Origin: Oscillospiraceae bacterium
GTDB lineage: Bacteria > Bacillota > Clostridia > Oscillospirales > Ruminococcaceae
Reading direction: 5' to 3'
Length of the DNA: 64,000 nucleotides
Assembly (NCBI GenBank): GCA_003531585.1
Contig: DQFX01000059.1
Coordinates: 56,000-119,999, forward strand
The stretch's first letter is position 1. Every line of letters starts with the position of its first letter. Below are positions 24,764 through 34,699 of the stretch, piece by piece. The notes under the pieces were generated by a model. That model made no database searches, had not been told where the DNA came from, and saw only the letters and a list, made by a program, of their open reading frames with translations. Made by a program: the position numbers and the translations under genes.

Positions 24764-26581
24764 ATGGCTGATACAAGCTATCTTTCCAAGATACGCAATT
24801 TCTGCATAATCGCACACATCGACCACGGCAAATCCACCCTTGCCGACCGTATCCTCGAGCAGACCCAGACCGTCGCGCTCCGCGACATGGAGGAGCAGCT
24901 TCTTGACAATATGGATATCGAGCGCGAGCGCGGTATCACCATCAAGGCGCGCGCAGTCCGCCTGAAATACCATGCGGACGACGGCGAGGACTACATTTTT
25001 AACCTTATCGACACCCCCGGCCACGTGGACTTCAACTACGAGGTTTCGCGCTCACTGGTTGCGTGCGAGGGCGCTCTGCTCATCGTTGACGCCTCCCAGG
25101 GCATCGAGGCGCAGACCCTTGCGAATACCTACCTCGCAGTAGAAAACGACCTGGAGGTGGTCCCGGTCATCAATAAGATAGACCTCCCCTCCGCGCACCC
25201 CGAGCAGGTCAAGGAGGAGATAGAGAACGTAATAGGCATTCCCGCCGAGGACGCCCCCGAAATATCCGCGAAAATGGGTATCAATATCCACGCGGTAATG
25301 GAGGCGGTGGTGAAGTCCATACCCGCGCCGAAGGGAGATGCTGAGGCTCCGCTCCAGGCGCTGATATTCGACAGCTACTACGACAGCTACAAGGGCGTTA
25401 TCACCTACATCAGGGTAAAGGAAGGCTCCGTTAAGCCCGGCGACCGTATCAGAATGATGGCGACCGGCGCGGAATTCACCGTTGTGGAGACCGGCGTTAT
25501 GGGCGCCACCGAGCTTGTGCCCTGCTCCGGACTCAAGGCGGGCGAGGTCGGATACATCGCGGCTTCCATCAAGTCCATCGGTGAGACCAAGGTCGGCGAT
25601 ACTGTAACTTCCGCTGACAGACCTGCGGAAAAGCCGCTTCCCGGCTACCGCGAGGTAAATCCGATGGTGTTCAGCGGCATCTACCCGGCGGACGGCGCAA
25701 AGTACGTAGACCTCCGCGACGCGCTGGAAAAGCTCCAGCTCAACGACGCTTCGCTGAGCTTCGAGCCGGAGACCTCCATCGCGCTGGGATTCGGCTTCCG
25801 CTGCGGATTCCTAGGGCTTCTTCACATGGAGATAATCCAGGAGCGCATTGAGCGTGAATACAACATCGACATCATTACGACCGCGCCGTCCGTTGTCTAC
25901 AAGATAGAAATGACCGACGGCTCCTTCAAAATGATAGACAACCCCACAAACTACCCCGACCCCTCCGAGATAGCGCAGGCGTACGAGCCGATGGTAAACG
26001 CTCATGTTTACACCCCATCGGATTACGTCGGGAACATCATGGAGCTGTGCCAGAACAGGCGCGGAGTGTTCCGTGACATGAAATACATCGACCAGACCCG
26101 AGTCGACCTGCACTATGAGCTTCCGCTCAACGAGATAGTCTACGACTTCTTCGACGTGCTGAAATCCCGCACCCGCGGCTACGCAAGCTACGATTATGAG
26201 ATGATGGGATTTGTGCCGTCCAAGCTGGTGAAGCTTGATATACTGCTCAACGGCGACGTTATCGACGCGCTGTCGTTCATCGTCCACGCCGATAAGGCGT
26301 ACGAGCGCGCCCGCAAGATGGCGGAGAAGCTCAAGGAGCATATCCCGCGGCAGATGTTCGAAATTCCGATACAGGCGGCTGTCGGCGGCAAGATAATCGC
26401 CCGCGAGACTATCAAGGCACTGCGCAAGGACGTCCTGGCGAAGTGCTACGGCGGCGATATCACCCGAAAGAAGAAGCTGCTCGAGAAGCAGAAGGAGGGC
26501 AAGAAGCGCATGAGAGCCTTCGGTACCGTCGAGGTTCCGCAGGAGGCGTTCATGGCTGTGCTCAAGCTCGATGATGAGTGA
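24764..26581 (+). CDS. lepA: Elongation factor 4 (LepA)
   Basis: A 605-residue translational GTPase that can back-translocate or remodel stalled ribosomes. The G1 motif is AHIDHGKST near residue 19 and G3 is DTPGHVDF. The NKID G4 motif is present, and the LepA-specific C-terminal domain (SYDYEMMGF, then [19 protein letters not shown]) is intact. The length is typical. AAAGGA lies upstream. It overlaps hemW by 11 nt, a common lepA-hemW pairing. Confidence 0.98.
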   Translation: MADTSYLSKIRNFCIIAHIDHGKSTLADRILEQTQTVALRDMEEQLLDNMDIERERGITIKARAVRLKYHADDGEDYIFNLIDTPGHVDFNYEVSRSLVACEGALLIVDASQGIEAQTLANTYLAVENDLEVVPVINKIDLPSAHPEQVKEEIENVIGIPAEDAPEISAKMGINIHAVMEAVVKSIPAPKGDAEAPLQALIFDSYYDSYKGVITYIRVKEGSVKPGDRIRMMATGAEFTVVETGVMGATELVPCSGLKAGEVGYIAASIKSIGETKVGDTVTSADRPAEKPLPGYREVNPMVFSGIYPADGAKYVDLRDALEKLQLNDASLSFEPETSIALGFGFRCGFLGLLHMEIIQERIEREYNIDIITTAPSVVYKIEMTDGSFKMIDNPTNYPDPSEIAQAYEPMVNAHVYTPSDYVGNIMELCQNRRGVFRDMKYIDQTRVDLHYELPLNEIVYDFFDVLKSRTRGYASYDYEMMGFVPSKLVKLDILLNGDVIDALSFIVHADKAYERARKMAEKLKEHIPRQMFEIPIQAAVGGKIIARETIKALRKDVLAKCYGGDITRKKKLLEKQKEGKKRMRAFGTVEVPQEAFMAVLKLDDE

Positions 26582-27641
26582 TTTCCGCGGGCTTTATATC
26601 CACGTTCCGTTCTGCGTGAGGAAGTGCCCCTACTGCGATTTCTACTCCACGGCGGGGCGCGGCGACCTCCTGGAGAACTACGCCGCGGCGGTGGTAAGGA
26701 ATCTACGGGAATATCCGGAGCAGTTTGACACGGTGTATTTCGGAGGAGGAACTCCGAACCTCATAGCGGAGTACATGCCGGGGATTTTGCAGGCGGTCAG
26801 CACCATTCCAGGAGCGGAGATTTCCGCAGAATGCAACCCCGCGTCCGCTTCGCCGGAGACCCTCCGGATAATGCGGCGGGCAGGCGTGAACCGCATTTCC
26901 GTAGGCGTGCAGTCGCTTCAGGATAACGAGCTGAAAAAGCTGGGCAGGCTCCACAACGCAAAGCAGGCGGAGGAACTTATTGTCCAGGCGCGGCAGGCGG
27001 GATTCGACAGCATTTCCGCTGATGTAATGCTCGGGGTGCCCGGGCAGACGGCGGATTCCCTGACGGACACGCTGGAGCGGCTCGCGAAGCTCCCGATACA
27101 GCACATTTCGGCGTACATGCTGACGCTGGAACCAGCTACGCCGTTCGGAAAATCGCCGCCTGCGGATATGGCGGACGACGATACAATGGCGGACCTTTAC
27201 GCGCTGTGCCAGCGGCTTTGCGGGGAGCGCGGCTTCCATCAATACGAGATATCGAATTTCTCCCGGGAGGGCTTCGAGTGCCGACACAATCTGAAATACT
27301 GGCGTGACGAGGAGTATCTCGGGGTAGGTCCGGCGGCGCATTCATTCTACGCGGGGAAGCGCTTCGCAGTGCCCCGTGATATCGGGGCTTTCATAGCCGC
27401 ACAGCGACAGCCGACCGAGATAACGGACGAGCAGCCCGGAGATTACGACGAGCGCGTCATGATGGGTCTGCGGCTCGCAGAGGGCATTCCGGAGGAGCTT
27501 TACAAGCCGCTGGAAAAGGCTCTGCGGCTCATTCCGCAGGAGTACTACCGGCAGGAAAAAGGCAGGCTGTCCCTCACCGGAAAGGGATTTCCGGTCTACA
27601 ACTATATAGTGTCGCTTTTGCTGGCGCACAAGGAGGAATAA
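26571..27641 (+). CDS. hemW: HemW, radical SAM heme chaperone-like protein
   Basis: A 356-residue radical SAM protein. The [4Fe-4S] motif CVRKCPYC is at residues 15-22. YFGGGTPN and the SVGVQS segment follow the HemW/HemN pattern. Members of the HemW group lack coproporphyrinogen oxidase activity and deliver heme. The neighbouring lepA is typical for HemW, and no heme biosynthesis genes are seen nearby. Translation is coupled to lepA through the overlap. Confidence 0.93.
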   Translation: MMSDFRGLYIHVPFCVRKCPYCDFYSTAGRGDLLENYAAAVVRNLREYPEQFDTVYFGGGTPNLIAEYMPGILQAVSTIPGAEISAECNPASASPETLRIMRRAGVNRISVGVQSLQDNELKKLGRLHNAKQAEELIVQARQAGFDSISADVMLGVPGQTADSLTDTLERLAKLPIQHISAYMLTLEPATPFGKSPPADMADDDTMADLYALCQRLCGERGFHQYEISNFSREGFECRHNLKYWRDEEYLGVGPAAHSFYAGKRFAVPRDIGAFIAAQRQPTEITDEQPGDYDERVMMGLRLAEGIPEELYKPLEKALRLIPQEYYRQEKGRLSLTGKGFPVYNYIVSLLLAHKEE

Positions 27642-27642
27642 T

Positions 27643-28122
27643 ATGCGAGAAATGCGCAGAAAAGACCGCGAAGTCACCGACGAAGCCAGGATAGACGAGA
27701 TAATATCCCGCTGTAATTGCTGCCGAATAGGCTTCAACGACAGCGGCGAGGTGTACATAGTTCCGCTGAATTTTGGCTATGTGAAGCAGGACGGCAGACG
27801 TACCTTCTACTTTCACAGTGCGAAAGAGGGCAGGAAGATAGACCTTGTTAAAGAGGGCTACGAGGTCGGCTTTGAAATGGACTGCGGCTACGAACTGCAC
27901 CCGGGTGAGTCCCCCTGCGACTGCTACGCTGAATTCAGCAGTATTATCGGCAATGGAAACGTTTCGATAGTCGCCGACCCGGATGAGAAGATACTCGGTC
28001 TTCAGAGCCTGATGAAGCATACGGCTGGAAAGGAAAACTGCGAATTCCGCCCGGAAATGCTTGACGCAGTGTGCGTTTTCCGCCTGGACGTTGACAGGCT
28101 GACCTGCAAAGTACATTTATAA
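27643..28122 (+). CDS. NimA-like pyridoxamine 5'-phosphate oxidase family flavoprotein
   Basis: A 159-residue split-barrel protein starting MREMRRKDREV, the usual entry of this family, followed by CCRIGFNDSGEVYIVPLNFGY and FHSAKEGRKIDL. It probably binds FMN or a related cofactor. Relatives include the NimA nitroimidazole reductases, but resistance cannot be inferred from this sequence. It starts 1 nt after hemW and precedes the esterase by 16 nt. Confidence 0.88.
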   Translation: MREMRRKDREVTDEARIDEIISRCNCCRIGFNDSGEVYIVPLNFGYVKQDGRRTFYFHSAKEGRKIDLVKEGYEVGFEMDCGYELHPGESPCDCYAEFSSIIGNGNVSIVADPDEKILGLQSLMKHTAGKENCEFRPEMLDAVCVFRLDVDRLTCKVHL

Positions 28123-28138
28123 GTATAAGGAGAGCACA

Positions 28139-29197
28139 ATGGCTTACACGATTGAAAAAGGAAAAAAACTGATCCCGGCGGATAACGGCTGCTTCCAGTA
28201 TGTCGGAAGAATAGACTTTGACGATCCGAGGCGCCCGGTTATGGCATGGCCGGGAAGCTATGCGGACGTTAACTTTACCGGAACCTCCGCGGCGGTGGTG
28301 ATGAAGAACATCAACCTTCAGCAGGACACGCACTTTGCGGTCATCGTCGACGGCGTGATGAAGAAGATAACACTCCCCACCAACCGGGAGGACGAGCTGT
28401 TCACAGCCGCAGAGGGGCTTGAGGACAAGCAGCACACACTGCGTATACTCAAGACGATGGCTTCGCACAACTACATCGAGCTTGTCGGGATAGTGGTAGA
28501 CGAGGGCGCGGAGGTCTTTAACCCCGCGCACAAGTACGACATGAAGCTCGAGGTGTACGGCGACAGCGTTTCCGCCGGCGAGGTCACGGAGGCTCTGTAT
28601 TACGAGGGTCAGTGCGACCCCGAGGATCACCGCAACAGGCTGGATAATTCCCATTTTGCATACCCGATGGCTCTTGCAAGGAAGCTCAACGCGGAGCTGC
28701 ACGACATCGCACAGGGCGGTATCGCTCTGCTGGACGGCACCGGATATTTCTGCTCCGACCAGCTCACCGGAATGGAGAGCTGCTACGACAAGATACAGTT
28801 CAGCCCCTACGCCGAGAAGAAGCAGTGGGATTTCTCCCGCTGGACCCCCGACGCGGTTATCATCGCCATCGGTCAGAACGACGCGAACCCCGAGCCTGAG
28901 CGCATCAAGACTCCGGAGTACCGCCGCTACTGGAAGGACAACTACATAAAGCTCCTCCGCACGCTGATGGAGAAATACCCCGCGGCAAAGTTCGTGCTGA
29001 TACTGACGATACTCGGTCACGACCACACCTGGGACGACGCCCTCGAGGAAATAGCTCAGGAGGTAAATTCCGAGCGCGTAACGCACTTTATGTTCCGCCG
29101 CACAGGCTGTGGAACTAACGGTCACCCCCGTGCCACCGAGCAGGAGGAAATGGCAGGAGAGCTTTACAGCTATTTCAAGAACGAGCTAGGGTTCTGA
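28139..29197 (+). CDS. CE2-like acetyl esterase (jelly-roll plus SGNH hydrolase)
   Basis: A 352-residue protein without a signal peptide. Residues 1-125 form a beta-sandwich domain and the rest is an SGNH hydrolase. The nucleophile Ser143 is in VYGDSVSAGE, the oxyanion residues are in AQGGIAL and IGQNDANPE, and the catalytic His329 is in TNGHPRA. The two-domain order and missing Asp before the His resemble carbohydrate esterase family 2, which deacetylates hemicellulose sugars. Absence of an export signal suggests an intracellular oligosaccharide substrate. The ribosome-binding site is AAGGAGAG. Confidence 0.88.
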   Translation: MAYTIEKGKKLIPADNGCFQYVGRIDFDDPRRPVMAWPGSYADVNFTGTSAAVVMKNINLQQDTHFAVIVDGVMKKITLPTNREDELFTAAEGLEDKQHTLRILKTMASHNYIELVGIVVDEGAEVFNPAHKYDMKLEVYGDSVSAGEVTEALYYEGQCDPEDHRNRLDNSHFAYPMALARKLNAELHDIAQGGIALLDGTGYFCSDQLTGMESCYDKIQFSPYAEKKQWDFSRWTPDAVIIAIGQNDANPEPERIKTPEYRRYWKDNYIKLLRTLMEKYPAAKFVLILTILGHDHTWDDALEEIAQEVNSERVTHFMFRRTGCGTNGHPRATEQEEMAGELYSYFKNELGF

Positions 29198-29212
29198 AAA
29201 TAATTACATGAT

Positions 29213-29262
29213 ATGCCGCCGCTGGACTGCTCTATATGGGAAATCCGGCGGCGCTGTTTTGT
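29213..29262 (+). terminator. Terminator-like hairpin after the esterase
   Basis: GCCGCCG near 29214 pairs with CGGCGGC near 29246 around a long loop, followed by TGTTTTGTTT. Confidence 0.55.
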
Positions 29263-29312
29263 TTATAATTCACAAAAATGAAGGCAAAACTGAAATTTAT
29301 TGCAATGAGAAG

Positions 29313-29341
29313 TTGCACTTTAAGAGAATGTGTGCTATAAT
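29313..29341 (+). promoter_or_regulatory. Sigma-A promoter of the ABC importer operon
   Basis: TTGCAC at 29313-29318, 17-bp spacer, TATAAT at 29336-29341. The leader is about 95 nt. Confidence 0.85.
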
Positions 29342-29440
29342 TAACGTATGCGCGGGCAGCTTTAATGAGCGAAAGCCTAAAAGCGCCAAAGTCCAAAAGC
29401 GCATACCTACATAGAATGGACAAATAAGGAGAAACGTAAC

Positions 29441-30544
29441 ATGAAGATCAGAAAGATTTTCGCAGCTATTGCAGCTGCAGCAATGGCTGTTTCCGCAACA
29501 GCTTGTGCAAGCTCTACAAATTCCAGCTCCACCGCTGATTCCTCTGCGGCAGATTCTTCCGCTGCAGACAGCAGCACTCCCGCTGCTACAGCAGACGCAG
29601 CTTCCACCGCTGACGCTTCCAGCGCAGCAGACGACAGCTCCGCGGCTGAGATCCCCGCTGACAAGGTTTACAACATCGGTATCTGCCAGCTCGTTCAGCA
29701 CGAGGCTCTTGACGCAGCTACTCAGGGATTCAAGGACGTTCTCACCGAGAAGCTCGGCGCTGACCACGTTAAGTTCGACGAGCAGAACGCTAACGGCGAG
29801 TCCACCAACTGCACCACCATCTGTACCGGTTTTGCCGCTTCCGGCGTTGACCTGATCCTGGCTAACGCTACAGGCGCTCTCCAGGCTGCAAGCGCTGCTA
29901 CCGCTACAATTCCGATCCTTGGCACTTCCGTAACCGATTACGCTACCGCTCTTTCCATCGATGACTGGACAGGCGCTACCGGCACAAACATTTCCGGTAC
30001 CTCCGACCTCGCTCCTATCGACGAGCAGGCTAAGATGCTGCTCGAGATGTTCCCCGATGTAAAGCAGGTTGGTATCCTTTACTGCTCCGCTGAGGCTAAC
30101 TCCAAGTACCAGGCGACCCTGTTCGCTAACGCCCTTGCAGACGCAGGCGTAGCTTGCAAGGAGTACAGCGCTGCTGACACCAACGAGATAAGCACCGTAT
30201 GCACCACAGCTATCGGCGAGTGCGACGTACTCTATCTCCCGACCGACAACACAATGGCTTCTTCCACCGAGACCATCAAGAACATCGTTGTTCCCGCTGG
30301 TATCCCGGTAATCGCAGGCGAAGAGGGCATTTGCAGAGGCTGCGGCGTTGCAACTCTGTCCATCAGCTACGAGGACCTCGGCAGAGCTACCGGCGAGATG
30401 GCTTACGAGATCCTGGTTGAGGGTGCCGACATTTCCACAATGGACGTTCGCTTCGCTCCCAACGTTACCAAGAAGTACAACGCTTCCATCTGCGCTGAGC
30501 TTGGTATCACAGCTCCCGAGGGCTACGAGGCTATCGCTGAGTAA
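29441..30544 (+). CDS. ABC transporter substrate-binding lipoprotein (TrpX-like)
   Basis: A 367-residue lipoprotein with lipobox SATAC and an Ala/Ser-rich linker up to about residue 70. The mature domain belongs to the ABC_sub_bind (PF04392) type: IGICQLVQHEALDAATQGF, QNANGESTNC, NATGALQAA and GEEGICRGCGVATLSISY. Relatives in streptococci (TrpX) serve tryptophan or tyrosine uptake, while others have unknown ligands. Amino acid binding is inferred. It is the first gene of a three-gene importer, with AAGGAG upstream. Confidence 0.9.
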   Translation: MKIRKIFAAIAAAAMAVSATACASSTNSSSTADSSAADSSAADSSTPAATADAASTADASSAADDSSAAEIPADKVYNIGICQLVQHEALDAATQGFKDVLTEKLGADHVKFDEQNANGESTNCTTICTGFAASGVDLILANATGALQAASAATATIPILGTSVTDYATALSIDDWTGATGTNISGTSDLAPIDEQAKMLLEMFPDVKQVGILYCSAEANSKYQATLFANALADAGVACKEYSAADTNEISTVCTTAIGECDVLYLPTDNTMASSTETIKNIVVPAGIPVIAGEEGICRGCGVATLSISYEDLGRATGEMAYEILVEGADISTMDVRFAPNVTKKYNASICAELGITAPEGYEAIAE

Positions 30545-30561
30545 TTCTCAGAACACAAACT

Positions 30562-30608
30562 AATGCATAACGGGGTGCGGGCTTTGTCCGTTCCCCGCTT
30601 CTGCATAA
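30562..30608 (+). terminator. Imperfect hairpin between binding protein and permease genes
   Basis: ATGCA and TGCAT arms enclose CGGGG/CCCCG and CGG/CCG stems (30563-30606). No strong U-run follows. The position fits a partial attenuator or RNA-end stabiliser that favours the binding protein over the membrane parts. Confidence 0.5.
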
Positions 30609-30644
30609 ATATAGGCAAAAAATAAACAGTATCGGAGAGAGATC

Positions 30645-31688
30645 ATGGACATTTTTCTGGCTAAGCTATCCACCTTCGGAAACGCCCTCCCCGGTGATAT
30701 CACTCAGGGACTTATCTGGGGTATCATGGCTATCGGCGTTTTCATCACCTACAAAATACTCGACTTCGCGGATCTTACCGTTGACGGAACCCTCGGTCTG
30801 GGCGGCGTTGTCGCGGTAGTTCTCATTTCAAACGGCGTGCCTGTTCCCGTGGCTATGCTTATTGCATTCCTGGCGGGCTGCGCTGCGGGTCTGTGCACTG
30901 CGCTGCTCAATACCATGCTCGGTATTCCGGGCATACTTGCGGGCATCCTGACTCAGCTCGCACTGTATTCCGTTTACCTCGACATCAACGGAAAGGCTAA
31001 CGCGCCGGTCAGCGTTGACAAGTTCCCGCTGGTCATCTCGTCAAGATACGTTACCGCCGGCAACGAGGTCGTTGATATTATCCGCACCGTCGGAACCGCA
31101 CTGCTGTTCGTTGTGCTGATCATCGCAGCGCTGTACTGGTTCTTCGGAACGGAATACGGCATGGCTATCCGCGCCACCGGCTGCAACTCCGCGATGTCAA
31201 AGGCGGAGGGTATCAACACCAAGCGCACCACCATCATCGCGCTGGTGCTCTCCAACGGCATGGTAGGTCTTGCGGGCGCGCTGCTGGCTCAGTATCAGGG
31301 CTTCGCCGACGTAAACATGGGCAGAGGCGCCATCGTAATCGGTCTTGCGGCTGTAATTATCGGCATGGTCCTGGGCGAGGTTATCCTGAGGAAACACTTC
31401 AACTTCATCGGGAAGCTTGCGTTCACCGCTCTCGGCGCTATCATCTACTTCGTAGTTCTGAGAATAGTGCTGCTGCTTGGTCTTTCCACAGACAACACTA
31501 AGATGTTCTCCGCGCTTATCGTTGCGATATTCCTGGCGGTTCCTTACCTCCAGAAAACCTCCAAGACTTCGTTCAGGCGTGCTGCAAAGCGCTCCGCAGG
31601 CGCAGCTGCGTCCGCTGCGGCGGCTGAATCCGAGCATTTCGGACAGGTAATGCAGAACTCCGTGACCGGCAAGAAGGAGGATAAGTAA
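30645..31688 (+). CDS. ABC transporter permease (TrpY-like)
   Basis: A 347-residue membrane permease of the branched-chain/ribose type seen with PF04392 binding proteins. It has eight or more hydrophobic segments and the characteristic TYKILDFADLTVDGTLGLGG start, EYGMAIRATGCNSAMSKAEG cytoplasmic loop (ATPase contact) and GLAAVIIGMVLGE. The C-terminus has a soluble Ala-rich tail. Its stop overlaps the ATPase start (TAATG), so the two are translationally coupled. The ribosome-binding site is GAGAGA. Confidence 0.92.
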   Translation: MDIFLAKLSTFGNALPGDITQGLIWGIMAIGVFITYKILDFADLTVDGTLGLGGVVAVVLISNGVPVPVAMLIAFLAGCAAGLCTALLNTMLGIPGILAGILTQLALYSVYLDINGKANAPVSVDKFPLVISSRYVTAGNEVVDIIRTVGTALLFVVLIIAALYWFFGTEYGMAIRATGCNSAMSKAEGINTKRTTIIALVLSNGMVGLAGALLAQYQGFADVNMGRGAIVIGLAAVIIGMVLGEVILRKHFNFIGKLAFTALGAIIYFVVLRIVLLLGLSTDNTKMFSALIVAIFLAVPYLQKTSKTSFRRAAKRSAGAAASAAAAESEHFGQVMQNSVTGKKEDK

Positions 31689-32491
31689 TGCTTGAACTCA
31701 TCAACATCAAAAAGGCTTTCAACCGCGGAACCATAAACGAGAAGAAGGCGCTCAACGGCGTAAACATCAAGCTCGATGACGGCGACTTTGTGACTATCAT
31801 CGGCGGCAACGGCGCAGGAAAATCCACGACGCTGAACGCCATTGCGGGCGTGTGGCCGGTGGATGAAGGCTCCATCATCATCAACGGCAAGAACGTAACC
31901 GGACTTTCCGAGCACCAGCGCGCAAAGTACATAGGCAGAGTATTTCAGGACCCCATGACCGGCACCGCAGCCACCATGGAGATACAGGAAAATCTCGCGC
32001 TTGCAAAGCGCCGCGGCGAAGGCCGCTTCCTGAAGTGGGGAATCACTCGCAGGGAGCGCGAGGAGTATCACGAGCTGCTTAAGATGCTCGACCTGGGACT
32101 TGAGGACAGAATGTCCTCTAAGGTTGGACTGCTCTCCGGCGGACAGCGCCAGGCGCTGACGCTTCTTATGGCTACGCTGAAGAAGCCGCAGATACTGCTT
32201 CTTGACGAGCACACCGCAGCCCTCGACCCCAAGACCGCAGCGAAGGTGCTTCAGCTTTCCGATGAGATAATCGCGAAAAACCATCTTACTGCAATGATGG
32301 TAACTCACAACATGGCAAACGCTATAGAATACGGCAACCGTCTTATCATGATGAACAACGGCAAGATAATTTACGACGTGAAGGGCGAGGAAAAGAAGAA
32401 ACTTACCGTTGACGACCTGCTCCAGAAATTCGAGGAAGCAAGCGGCTCCGCGCTCAACAACGACCGTATGCTCCTTTCAGGCAATAAGTAA
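31688..32491 (+). CDS. ABC transporter ATPase (TrpZ-like)
   Basis: A 267-residue nucleotide-binding subunit. Walker A is GGNGAGKST near residues 38-46, the signature is LLSGGQRQALTLL and Walker B is ILLLDEHTAALD. The H-loop is MMVTHNMANA. LDEHTA instead of the usual LDEPTA is typical for this importer group. It energises the permease 30645-31688 at the inner face of the membrane. Confidence 0.95.
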   Translation: MLELINIKKAFNRGTINEKKALNGVNIKLDDGDFVTIIGGNGAGKSTTLNAIAGVWPVDEGSIIINGKNVTGLSEHQRAKYIGRVFQDPMTGTAATMEIQENLALAKRRGEGRFLKWGITRREREEYHELLKMLDLGLEDRMSSKVGLLSGGQRQALTLLMATLKKPQILLLDEHTAALDPKTAAKVLQLSDEIIAKNHLTAMMVTHNMANAIEYGNRLIMMNNGKIIYDVKGEEKKKLTVDDLLQKFEEASGSALNNDRMLLSGNK

Positions 32492-32514
32492 TATATTTAT
32501 CTCCGATACTACAA

Positions 32515-32545
32515 ATCCCCGCAGGGCGCCTGCGGGGATATTTTT
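32515..32545 (+). terminator. Intrinsic terminator of the ABC operon
   Basis: ATCCCCGCAGG pairs with CCTGCGGGGAT around GCG, followed by ATTTTT. Confidence 0.9.
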
Positions 32546-32561
32546 AGACGTGACCATAAAT

Positions 32562-32594
32562 AAAAAAATCCCGGAAATCAACTTTCCGGGATTT
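32562..32594 (-). terminator. Terminator of the flotillin operon
   Basis: AAATCCCGGAAA pairs with TTTCCGGGATTT. The A7 run at 32562-32568 gives a U-run in the leftward transcript. Confidence 0.9.
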
Positions 32595-32598
32595 GATA

Positions 32599-34182
32599 TT
32601 ACTGCTGAACCAGATCTTCTGCGGGCTTAACGGGAGCTGCGGGTGCTTCCGGAGCGGCGTTTACATGCGTTTCGGAGTTGATGCCGGACGCTACAGCCTT
32701 TCCGGTGATAAAGCTGCCGACCATCGACTTCAGGTCAACGCCAAGACCGTCGAGCAGTCCTGCGGAAGCCTGGGTAGTGGCTTCGGTGATGTCTTTGACC
32801 AGCTTTGCGGTGTTGCCGTCGCCGTACATTGTGATCTTGTCAACGTTCTCAAGCGGCTTTGCGATAGCCTGAGCGACCTCCGGCATCTTCTCAAAGTACA
32901 TCTGGAGCACTGCGGCTTCTTCCATCTTGCGCATTGCTTCCGCCTTCTTGTCGAGACCTTCCGCCTCGGCGATAGCCTTCGCGCGGACTGCCTCCGCCTC
33001 TGCGATACCTCTTGCGCGGATACCTTCCGCTTCCTGCTCTGCCGCGTATCTTGCGGCTTCTGCGCGCGCCTTCGCTGCGGCTGCTTCGTTCTGCGCCGTT
33101 ACAAGGATCGCTGCGGCTTCGTTCTTCTTGATCTCCAGCTCTGCTTCTGCGTTCTGAATATCTTCGTACTTCTTAGCTTCCGCGTTGCGCTGAATGGTGT
33201 ACAGCTCCGCGTCTGCGTTCTGCTGGGCTGCGTATTTCTGAGCCTCGGCGGTTTTCTTTACCTCGGCTTCGAGGGCGCGTTCCTTGATCTCGGCTTCCTT
33301 CGCCTTTATCTCGACTTCCTTCGCCTGCTTTGCCAGGTTTGCGTTTGCGGAGGTTATCTCGATGGTCTTGCGCTGCTCTTCCTGCTGAATGGTGTAGGCT
33401 GCGTCGGCTTCCGCACGCTTGATGTCAGCGGCGCGCTTGAGCTCAGCCTGCTTTATCGCAAGCTCGTTCTCGCGCTCTGCGATAGCGGTCTCGGAATCTA
33501 CGCGGGCGTCGTTCGCCTTGCGGTTTGCCTCCGCCTGAGCGATTTTTATGTCGCGCTCAGCCTCGGCCTTGGAAATAGCCGCCTTCTTTTTGATCTGCAT
33601 GGTGTTGTCGATACCCATGTCGTTGATGATACCGTTGTCGTCAACGAAGTTCTGCACGTTGAACGATACTATTTCAAGACCCATCGCACGCAGATCGGGG
33701 TCTGCGTTCTGCTTTACCTTGTCGGCGAACGCCTGGCGGTTGGAGACCATCTCCTCAAGCCGCATCTGACCTACGATCTCACGCATGTTGCCTTCCAGTA
33801 CCTCCCTTGCGACGCCGGTTATGTACTGCACGTTGCGGTTAAGGAAGTTCTGCTGCGCCTTCTGGATTATGTCGGGGTCGGGAGATATCTTGACGTTTAC
33901 CACCGCGTCAACGGAGATGTTGATGTAATCCGCAGTGGGGACTGCCTGGGCGGTCTTGACGTCAACGGACATCAGGGCAAGCTCCAGCACGTCGCAGCGC
34001 TCGAAGAACGGCAGTTTGACAGTCGCCTTGCCTATAACTACCTTAGCCTTGCGCCGCAGACCGCTTATGATGAACGCCTTATCCGGCGGAGCCTTGCGGT
34101 AGCCTGCGCTGAAAATGACGATCACCAGTACAACGATGATCACAATGGGGACGAGAAGTCCCGGTTCGATGAAATCCGGCAT
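32599..34182 (-). CDS. Flotillin-like SPFH protein
   Basis: A 527-residue membrane-domain scaffold. One N-terminal helix (VPIVIIVVLVIVIFSAGY, residues 11-28) is followed by an SPFH domain (to about 190). A long, charged, Ala/Glu-rich coiled coil (about 200-430) includes the flotillin-type KAEAERDIKIAQAEANRKA. A C-terminal tail is rich in Ala and Pro. In Bacillus, FloT/YuaG forms functional membrane microdomains that organise signalling and envelope enzymes. It lies 12 nt behind an Hpt protein gene and shares its promoter. Confidence 0.94.
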   Translation of the reverse strand: MPDFIEPGLLVPIVIIVVLVIVIFSAGYRKAPPDKAFIISGLRRKAKVVIGKATVKLPFFERCDVLELALMSVDVKTAQAVPTADYINISVDAVVNVKISPDPDIIQKAQQNFLNRNVQYITGVAREVLEGNMREIVGQMRLEEMVSNRQAFADKVKQNADPDLRAMGLEIVSFNVQNFVDDNGIINDMGIDNTMQIKKKAAISKAEAERDIKIAQAEANRKANDARVDSETAIAERENELAIKQAELKRAADIKRAEADAAYTIQQEEQRKTIEITSANANLAKQAKEVEIKAKEAEIKERALEAEVKKTAEAQKYAAQQNADAELYTIQRNAEAKKYEDIQNAEAELEIKKNEAAAILVTAQNEAAAAKARAEAARYAAEQEAEGIRARGIAEAEAVRAKAIAEAEGLDKKAEAMRKMEEAAVLQMYFEKMPEVAQAIAKPLENVDKITMYGDGNTAKLVKDITEATTQASAGLLDGLGVDLKSMVGSFITGKAVASGINSETHVNAAPEAPAAPVKPAEDLVQQ

Positions 34183-34194
34183 TTGAATACCTCC

Positions 34195-34566
34195 TTATGC
34201 CTGCTTGTATTTCTTGGCGATCCCCGCCGCTTTGTAGTAATTTTCCTGGAGTTTGCGGAACTCCTCGCCGCACTGGCTGTGGTCGCCGGAGCGTATATCG
34301 TCGACGATCTTCTTAGCCGGCAGGAACACTCCGTTCAGCCCGATGTTTCCGGCAAGACCCTTGAGCGCATGCGCCGAGAAAAGCATCTGCTGATAGTCCT
34401 CGCGCTCAGCGGCGGAGGTAAGCTCCAGCACCACGCTGTCCGCAGAATCAAAGAACTTATACAGATATTTCAGAAACATGCTTTCGCTGTCCATGAAATG
34501 CTCTATCATATCCTTGACGTTAAGACCAACGCCGTCCCACTCGTCGCAGAATTCTTTTGTAATCAT
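34195..34566 (-). CDS. Orphan histidine phosphotransfer (Hpt) protein
   Basis: A 123-residue all-helical protein with the Hpt signature SAHALKGLAGNIG, putting the phospho-accepting His at residue 66. The rest (FLKYLYKFFDSADSVV and KKIVDDIRSGD) fits a four-helix bundle. Such proteins pass phosphate between receiver domains. No kinase or receiver is adjacent. It is the first gene of an operon with the flotillin, an uncommon partner, hinting at a membrane-microdomain phosphorelay. That link is inference. Confidence 0.88.
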   Translation of the reverse strand: MITKEFCDEWDGVGLNVKDMIEHFMDSESMFLKYLYKFFDSADSVVLELTSAAEREDYQQMLFSAHALKGLAGNIGLNGVFLPAKKIVDDIRSGDHSQCGEEFRKLQENYYKAAGIAKKYKQA

Positions 34567-34587
34567 AATCTATCACCTCTCTAATCT

Positions 34588-34616
34588 ATTCTACCATTTC
34601 GGGAATAATTCGTCAA
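34588..34616 (-). promoter_or_regulatory. Sigma-A promoter of the Hpt-flotillin operon
   Basis: Minus strand TTGACG (34616-34611), 17-bp spacer, TAGAAT (34593-34588). Confidence 0.8.
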
Positions 34617-34645
34617 GAACTCCGATTTTTTTCGTAGGAATAGAC

Positions 34646-34675
34646 AAAAACGCCCCCTGAAAATTTCAAGGGGCG
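34646..34675 (-). terminator. Terminator of mreB
   Basis: CGCCCC (34651-34656) pairs with GGGGCG (34670-34675), with inner A/T pairing. The A5 run at 34646-34650 gives U5 leftward. Confidence 0.85.
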
Positions 34676-34699
34676 ACAAAACTAAATTCTGATTTTACA

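Noticed and set aside
32593..34584. 663-codon plus-strand frame opposite the flotillin gene
   Set aside because: It is the antisense shadow of an Ala/Glu-rich coiled coil. The minus strand gives a complete SPFH protein with start and terminator.
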